The position numbers were made by a program, and so were the translations under genes. A model generated the notes under the pieces. It worked only from the letters and a program-made list of their open reading frames with translations, was not told the origin of the DNA and searched no databases. Below, one piece after another: positions 60,039 to 64,000 of a DNA stretch of 64,000 nucleotides (position 1 is the first letter of the stretch; each line of letters begins with the position of its first letter). The stretch is taken from NCBI GenBank assembly GCA_964528845.1, contig CAZGVE010000009.1:1-64000 (forward strand), read 5' to 3'. The stretch comes from FEN-1191 sp964528845 (GTDB lineage Bacteria > Pseudomonadota > Gammaproteobacteria > Steroidobacterales > Steroidobacteraceae).

Positions 60039-61630
60039 GCGGAGGCCGCCACCTGCTCGCGTGTTTCGTGGAATCCGATCTGCGGCCAGCGCTCGAGCGT
60101 GAGCTGCAGGTTCACCCGCGAGGGGGCGAGGTAGACCAGTGCGCCGGCATGGTCGAGTGCCAGGTGGTCGTAGGCCCGCGTGCGGAACTCCTCCAGCGTC
60201 GCGGCATTCGCGGCGCTGACCCAGCGCGCGGTATGCACGCCGATGGTGTCGAACACGCACTGCACGCCGTACTCGTCCGCCAGCCGGAACGCGACGACCT
60301 CGAATTGCAGCTGGCCGACCGCACCGAGGATCAGCTCGGCGTTGCGCAGCGGACGGAACAACTGTGTCGCCCCCTCCTCGCACAGCTGGTCGAGCCCTTT
60401 CGACAGCGCCTTCGTGCGCAGCGGATCCTTCAGCACCGCGCGCCGGAAGATCTCCGGGGCGAAGTTCGGGATGCCTGTGAAATGCAGTGGCTCGCCTTCG
60501 CTGAAGCTGTCCCCGATGTTGATCGTGCCGTGATTGTGCAGGCCGATGATGTCCCCTGCGAACGCCTCCTCGGCCTGCGTGCGGTCCGCGGCCATGAAGG
60601 TCAGCGCATCGGCGATGCGCAGTTCCTTGTTGAGCCGCACGTGGCGAATGCGCATGCCGCGCTGATAGCGGCCCGAGCACAGGCGCAGGAACGCGATGCG
60701 GTCGCGATGGCCCGGATCCATGTTGGCCTGGATCTTGAATACGAACCCGGTGAGTCGCGGCTCGCGAGCCTCGACGGTGCGCTCCCGGCAGACCCGCGGC
60801 AGCGGCGCTGGCGCGTGCGTCACGAACGCCCGCAGCAGTTCCTCGACACCGAAATTGCTGATCGCCGAGCCGAAGAACACCGGGGTCTGCCGGCCGGCGC
60901 GGTAGGCCGCCTGGTCGAACGGAGGGCTCGCGCCGCGCACCAGCTCGATCTCGGCGCCGAAGGCCGCCGCCTCCTCGCCGAGCAGCTCAGCCGCGCCGGG
61001 CGAATGGAGTCCATCGATGACCCGGTTGCCCCCCACACGCCCGCGCTCACCCGACTCGTAGACGTACAGGCGATCCTCGAGCAGGTGATAGATGCCCTTG
61101 AGCTCGCGTCCCATGCCGATCGGCCAGGTCATCGGCGTGGTCTGGATCTTGAGCACCCGTTCGATCTCGTCCAGCAATTCGATGGGCGAGCGGCCATCGC
61201 GATCGAGCTTGTTGATGAAGGTCATGATCGGCGTGTCCCGCAGCCGGCACACCTCCATCAGCTTGATCGTCCGCTCCTCGACCCCTTTGGCGCAGTCGAT
61301 CACCATCAGCGCCGAATCCACGGCCGTGAGCGTTCGGTACGTGTCTTCAGAAAAGTCCTCGTGACCCGGCGTGTCCAGCAGGTTCACGATGCACTCGCCG
61401 TACGGGAACTGCATCACCGAGCTGGTCACCGAGATACCGCGCTGCTGCTCGAGGCGCATCCAGTCCGAGGTGGCGTGGCGCGTGGCCTTGCGCCCCTTGA
61501 CGGTCCCGGCCATCGTGATCGCGCCGCCGAACAGCAGCAGCTTCTCGGTCAGCGTGGTCTTGCCCGCATCGGGATGCGAGATGATCGCAAAGGTGCGCCG
61601 CCGCGCGATTTCCTGCTCGAGCGTGCTCAT
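60035..61630 (-). CDS. prfC: Peptide chain release factor 3
   Basis: From the ATG at 61630 the protein is 531 residues, close to the 529 of E. coli RF3. GTPase motifs are HPDAGKTT, DTPGHEDFSEDT and NKLDRDGR, and the RF3-specific RRRTFAIISHPDAGKTTLTE start is present. It recycles RF1 and RF2 from the ribosome after termination. The open frame to 62041 is a shadow of rimI. Confidence 0.97.
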   Translation of the reverse strand: MSTLEQEIARRRTFAIISHPDAGKTTLTEKLLLFGGAITMAGTVKGRKATRHATSDWMRLEQQRGISVTSSVMQFPYGECIVNLLDTPGHEDFSEDTYRTLTAVDSALMVIDCAKGVEERTIKLMEVCRLRDTPIMTFINKLDRDGRSPIELLDEIERVLKIQTTPMTWPIGMGRELKGIYHLLEDRLYVYESGERGRVGGNRVIDGLHSPGAAELLGEEAAAFGAEIELVRGASPPFDQAAYRAGRQTPVFFGSAISNFGVEELLRAFVTHAPAPLPRVCRERTVEAREPRLTGFVFKIQANMDPGHRDRIAFLRLCSGRYQRGMRIRHVRLNKELRIADALTFMAADRTQAEEAFAGDIIGLHNHGTINIGDSFSEGEPLHFTGIPNFAPEIFRRAVLKDPLRTKALSKGLDQLCEEGATQLFRPLRNAELILGAVGQLQFEVVAFRLADEYGVQCVFDTIGVHTARWVSAANAATLEEFRTRAYDHLALDHAGALVYLAPSRVNLQLTLERWPQIGFHETREQVAASA

Positions 61631-61674
61631 GCCTGCAGCGGTTCTGAAGTGTTGGCCGGAAGGGGCGCGGGATT

Positions 61675-62154
61675 CTAGTCGATGTCGCGCCGGAGCACGA
61701 TCGCGTCCTCGCGACCTTCGCTGGCCTGATAGTAGCCGCGGCGCACCCCGATCTGCTGGAAGCCGAGCGACTGGTAGAGCCGTATCGCCGCGGTATTGGA
61801 AGGCCGGGCTTCGAGGAAGGCCTCGCGCGCTCCGGCGGCCGCGGCCGTCTGCAGCAGGTGGCCAAGCAGGCGTCGTCCGATACCGCGGCAGCGGTACGGA
61901 TCGGCGACACAGACGTTGAGCAGATGGGCCTCCCCTGACCCGACGCTCATGATGCCGTAGCCGACCAGCACCACGTCGATCTCGACCACGCGGCAGATGT
62001 AGTTGACCCGCAGGCAGTCCCGGAAGATCCCTTCGGTCCACGGAAAGGCGTACGCGGCCCGCTCGATGCGCACCACGCCATCCAGTTCCGATTCGCGCAT
62101 CGGCCGGATCGCGAGCTCCGGTATCTCAATCGCTTCAGGTCGTACGGCGGCCAT
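61675..62154 (-). CDS. rimI: Ribosomal-protein-alanine N-acetyltransferase (GNAT)
   Basis: From the ATG at 62154 the protein is 159 residues with a GNAT fold: IRPMRESELDGVVRIERAAY, FPWTEGIFRDCL, the acetyl-CoA loop RCRGIGRRLL and NTAAIRLYQSLGFQQIGVRRGYY. These match RimI. An earlier ATG at 62211 would overlap the uracil-DNA glycosylase gene and is less likely. Confidence 0.9.
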   Translation of the reverse strand: MAAVRPEAIEIPELAIRPMRESELDGVVRIERAAYAFPWTEGIFRDCLRVNYICRVVEIDVVLVGYGIMSVGSGEAHLLNVCVADPYRCRGIGRRLLGHLLQTAAAAGAREAFLEARPSNTAAIRLYQSLGFQQIGVRRGYYQASEGREDAIVLRRDID

Positions 62155-62173
62155 GCTGCGCTCTGATCGCGGC

Positions 62174-63075
62174 TCAGCCGCGTGCGGCAGAATGGCCGCG
62201 CAGACGCACAAGTTCCGCCCGCACCAGCTTCAGGTCGCTCCAGGCCTTGCGCTTCTCGCCGGGGCTGCGCAGCAGATAAGCCGGATGATAGGTAACGATC
62301 AGCGGCGTCGCGCCAGTGCCGAATTGATGCACCTGCCCACGCAGCCGCCCGATCGGCGTGTCGGTCGCGAGCAGGTTCTGAGCCGCGATTCGCCCGAGAG
62401 CCAGGATGAGCGATGGCGCGATCAGGTCGACCTGTTGCTGCAGGTAGGGCAGGCAGCAGGCCACCTCTTCCGGCTTCGGGTCCCGGTTGCCAGGGGGACG
62501 ACACTTGAGCACGTTCGCGATGTACACAGTCTCCCGCGGATTGCCCATGGCGCGCAGCATCGAGTTTAGCAACTGACCGGCGCGGCCCACAAAAGGTTCG
62601 CCTTGGGCGTCCTCGTCGGCGCCCGGGGCCTCTCCGATCACGAGCAGCTCCGCGCGTTGGGCGCCGACCCCGAATACGGTCTGCGTGCGGGTGCGCGAGA
62701 GCTCGCAGCGGGTGCAGCCACTGACCGCGGCGCGCAGGGCCGCCCAGGCCGCGCTCACCGCGGGAAGCGACTCGGACGCTCCGGCGGCGGTGCGGATGGG
62801 CACCGGCACCGCCGGGGGCGCCGACACGGCGATGGGCACCTCCGCGGCCTGCGTGCCCAGGGCACGCGGCCGCCACTGGTCGATGCCGAGCGCGNNNNNN
62901 NNNNNNNNNNNNNNNNNNNNNNNNNNNNNNNNNNNNNNNNNNNNNNNNNNNNNNNNNNNNNNNNNNNNNNNNNNNNNNNNNNNNNNNNNNNNNNCTCCGC
63001 GGCCTGCGTGCCCAGGGCACGCGGCCGCCACTGGTCGATGCCGAGCGCGTCCAGGTAGCGTTCGCGCCGACTCAT
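62174..63075 (-). CDS. Uracil-DNA glycosylase, family 4 (interrupted by a false gap)
   Basis: The gene contains 100 N and a 55-bp duplicate; removing 155 bases gives an in-frame product of 248 residues. It has an N-terminal tail of about 70 residues, then iron-sulfur Cys in CTRCELSRTRT and CRPPGNRDPKP...CC, the active-site GEAPGADED and the HPAYLLR motif. These define family 4 uracil-DNA glycosylases, which remove uracil from DNA. Its ATG overlaps the pssA stop (ATGA). Confidence 0.92.
62840..63049. repeat. False gap: 100 N between identical 55-bp contig ends
   Basis: Bases 62840-62894 and 62995-63049 are identical and flank 100 N. Deleting 155 bases restores the uracil-DNA glycosylase frame, which supports a pure overlap. 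Confidence 0.92.
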
Positions 63076-63860
63076 TCGAGACCCGGGCTGCGACCGCCTG
63101 CGCGCGCCTGACGGCTCTTGCGCCGGACGCGGCGCCACAGCGACTGCAGCGGCGCCCAAAGCGCATAAGAACCGAAGATCGCGAGCAGCACGATCGGCGG
63201 AAAGGGCGCAATCACGACGAAGCCCAGCGCAACGACGACCAGCCAGATGAAACGCACCGGGCGCGTCAGGTCGAAGCCCTTGAAGGTCGGATAGCTGAAC
63301 CTGCTGACCATCAGCGCACCGGCCGCGGCGGTGATCAGGAACGCGAGGATCAGGCCGGGCAGGCCGGGCTCGCGCCATTCGCTCGAACCCCACAGGAACG
63401 CGGCGACGACGGCGGCGGCCGACGGGCTCGGCAGGCCCTCGAAGTAGCGCTTGTCCTGCACCCGTGAATTGAATTTCGCGAGCCGCAGCGCAGCCGCACA
63501 GGCGTAGAAGAACGCTGCCAACCAGCCGAATCGGTACCACGCCTTGCCGTACTCGGCGATGCGCGCGACACCCCATTGGTACGACACGATCGCGGGCGCG
63601 AGCCCGAAGGCGACCATGTCAGCGAGGCTGTCGTACTCCTTGCCGAATGCGGTCTCGGTGCTGGTGAGCCGCGCCACGCGGCCGTCCAGGCCGTCGAAAA
63701 TCATCGCAATGAACACCGCCATGCCGGCGCGTTCGAAATTGCCGTCGATGGCGGCGATGATCGCGTAGAAACCGAAGAACAGGCAGCCGGTGGTCAGCAG
63801 GTTCGGCAGCAGGTAGATGCCGCGCGGCTGCGCACGAACCGGCTGGTCCTCAGGATCCAT
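63072..63860 (-). CDS. pssA: CDP-diacylglycerol-serine O-phosphatidyltransferase
   Basis: From the ATG at 63860 the protein is 262 residues with about eight membrane helices. The CDP-alcohol phosphotransferase motif is complete: DGLDGRVAR (Asp, Asp, Gly, Arg), then Gly and two Asp in GKEYDSLAD. The N-terminal YLLPNLLTTG segment is typical of the type II PssA. It makes phosphatidylserine for phosphatidylethanolamine. It is the first gene of a run with uracil-DNA glycosylase, rimI, prfC and the MFS gene on the minus strand. Confidence 0.94.
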   Translation of the reverse strand: MDPEDQPVRAQPRGIYLLPNLLTTGCLFFGFYAIIAAIDGNFERAGMAVFIAMIFDGLDGRVARLTSTETAFGKEYDSLADMVAFGLAPAIVSYQWGVARIAEYGKAWYRFGWLAAFFYACAAALRLAKFNSRVQDKRYFEGLPSPSAAAVVAAFLWGSSEWREPGLPGLILAFLITAAAGALMVSRFSYPTFKGFDLTRPVRFIWLVVVALGFVVIAPFPPIVLLAIFGSYALWAPLQSLWRRVRRKSRQARAGGRSPGLE

Positions 63861-64000
63861 GGGGCCGACATCATAGGCAGCTCCTGCCGTAAGGCAACCC
63901 GCGGCCCTGCAGCGACGGATCGGGCCGACCCATCTGCTAGGATTGAGGCCACCCGCGCCCCGGCCACCGAAGGTTCCCGCCCGCATGCGTTTGTCGCGAT
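63861..64000. other. Unassigned right edge
   Basis: These 140 bases upstream of pssA probably hold its promoter. I see no convincing gene; the last bases may be the start of a plus-strand gene (ATGCGTTTGTCGCG at 63985) that continues beyond the window. Confidence 0.3.

Noticed and set aside
1..64000. tRNA, rRNA, riboswitch, prophage, toxin-antitoxin or restriction genes
   Set aside because: I looked for these by eye in the intergenic spaces and protein list and found no convincing candidate; a covariance-model scan could still reveal a small RNA.

Overview
The window is GC-rich DNA from a probable gammaproteobacterium. Evidence: the right third has lptG-lptF divergent from pepA-holC-valS, a moxR/DUF58/transglutaminase operon, prfC, rimI, a family-4 uracil-DNA glycosylase and pssA; ppsA is divergent from its regulator ppsR; and there are TonB receptors and an Lpt system. 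A Steroidobacterales, Nevskiales or Xanthomonadales relative is my guess, inferred from gene style only. No rRNA, tRNA, CRISPR array, transposase or phage gene was seen. The sequence looks like a short-read scaffold: it holds six runs of 100 N, and five are flanked by identical overlapping ends (55 bp four times, 26 bp once), so they are unmerged contig overlaps and not missing DNA. Collapsing them restores two genes in frame.

Positions 1-31,848 form a catabolic island that looks built for sugar acids or related polyhydroxy compounds. A minus-strand unit encodes a PQQ dehydrogenase, a cytochrome c, a transketolase/AceE-like enzyme and an SMP-30-like propeller (6010 to 1). Upstream lie an exported HpcH/HpaI-type aldolase and a TonB receptor. 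A second propeller and a twin-arginine enolase-superfamily dehydratase run on the plus strand (10600-13161). An eight-gene minus-strand operon (20958 to 13204) encodes an atypical SDR, a DHDPS/NAL-type aldolase, an IlvD/Edd dehydratase, a NitT/TauT-type ABC importer and a cupin. Divergent from it are a 2-hydroxyacid dehydrogenase, then a LysR regulator, a propeller lipoprotein, a small secreted protein, hydroxypyruvate isomerase and tartronate semialdehyde reductase. Two tandem lactate/glycolate permeases and an exported MmgE/PrpD protein finish the island. Several families that are normally cytoplasmic carry export signals here, which suggests oxidation, dehydration and cleavage in the periplasm followed by import of C2/C3 products. 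A shared 38-bp element with a CAGAA-N6-TTCTG core lies in two divergent promoter regions of the island.

Positions 31,868-41,926 hold a redox and light-sensing group (peroxiredoxin, cytochrome b561, a stand-alone BLUF photoreceptor, GTP cyclohydrolase I, glutathione peroxidase), then asparaginase, an MscS channel, ppsA/ppsR, a rhodanese and a membrane-anchored winged-helix regulator. Positions 42,137-46,996 hold a second TonB receptor, cytochrome c and PQQ dehydrogenase set. Positions 47,063-48,552 are a degraded patch with a response-regulator remnant, a small membrane protein and an anti-sigma-like protein. From 48,562 to the end the content is housekeeping.
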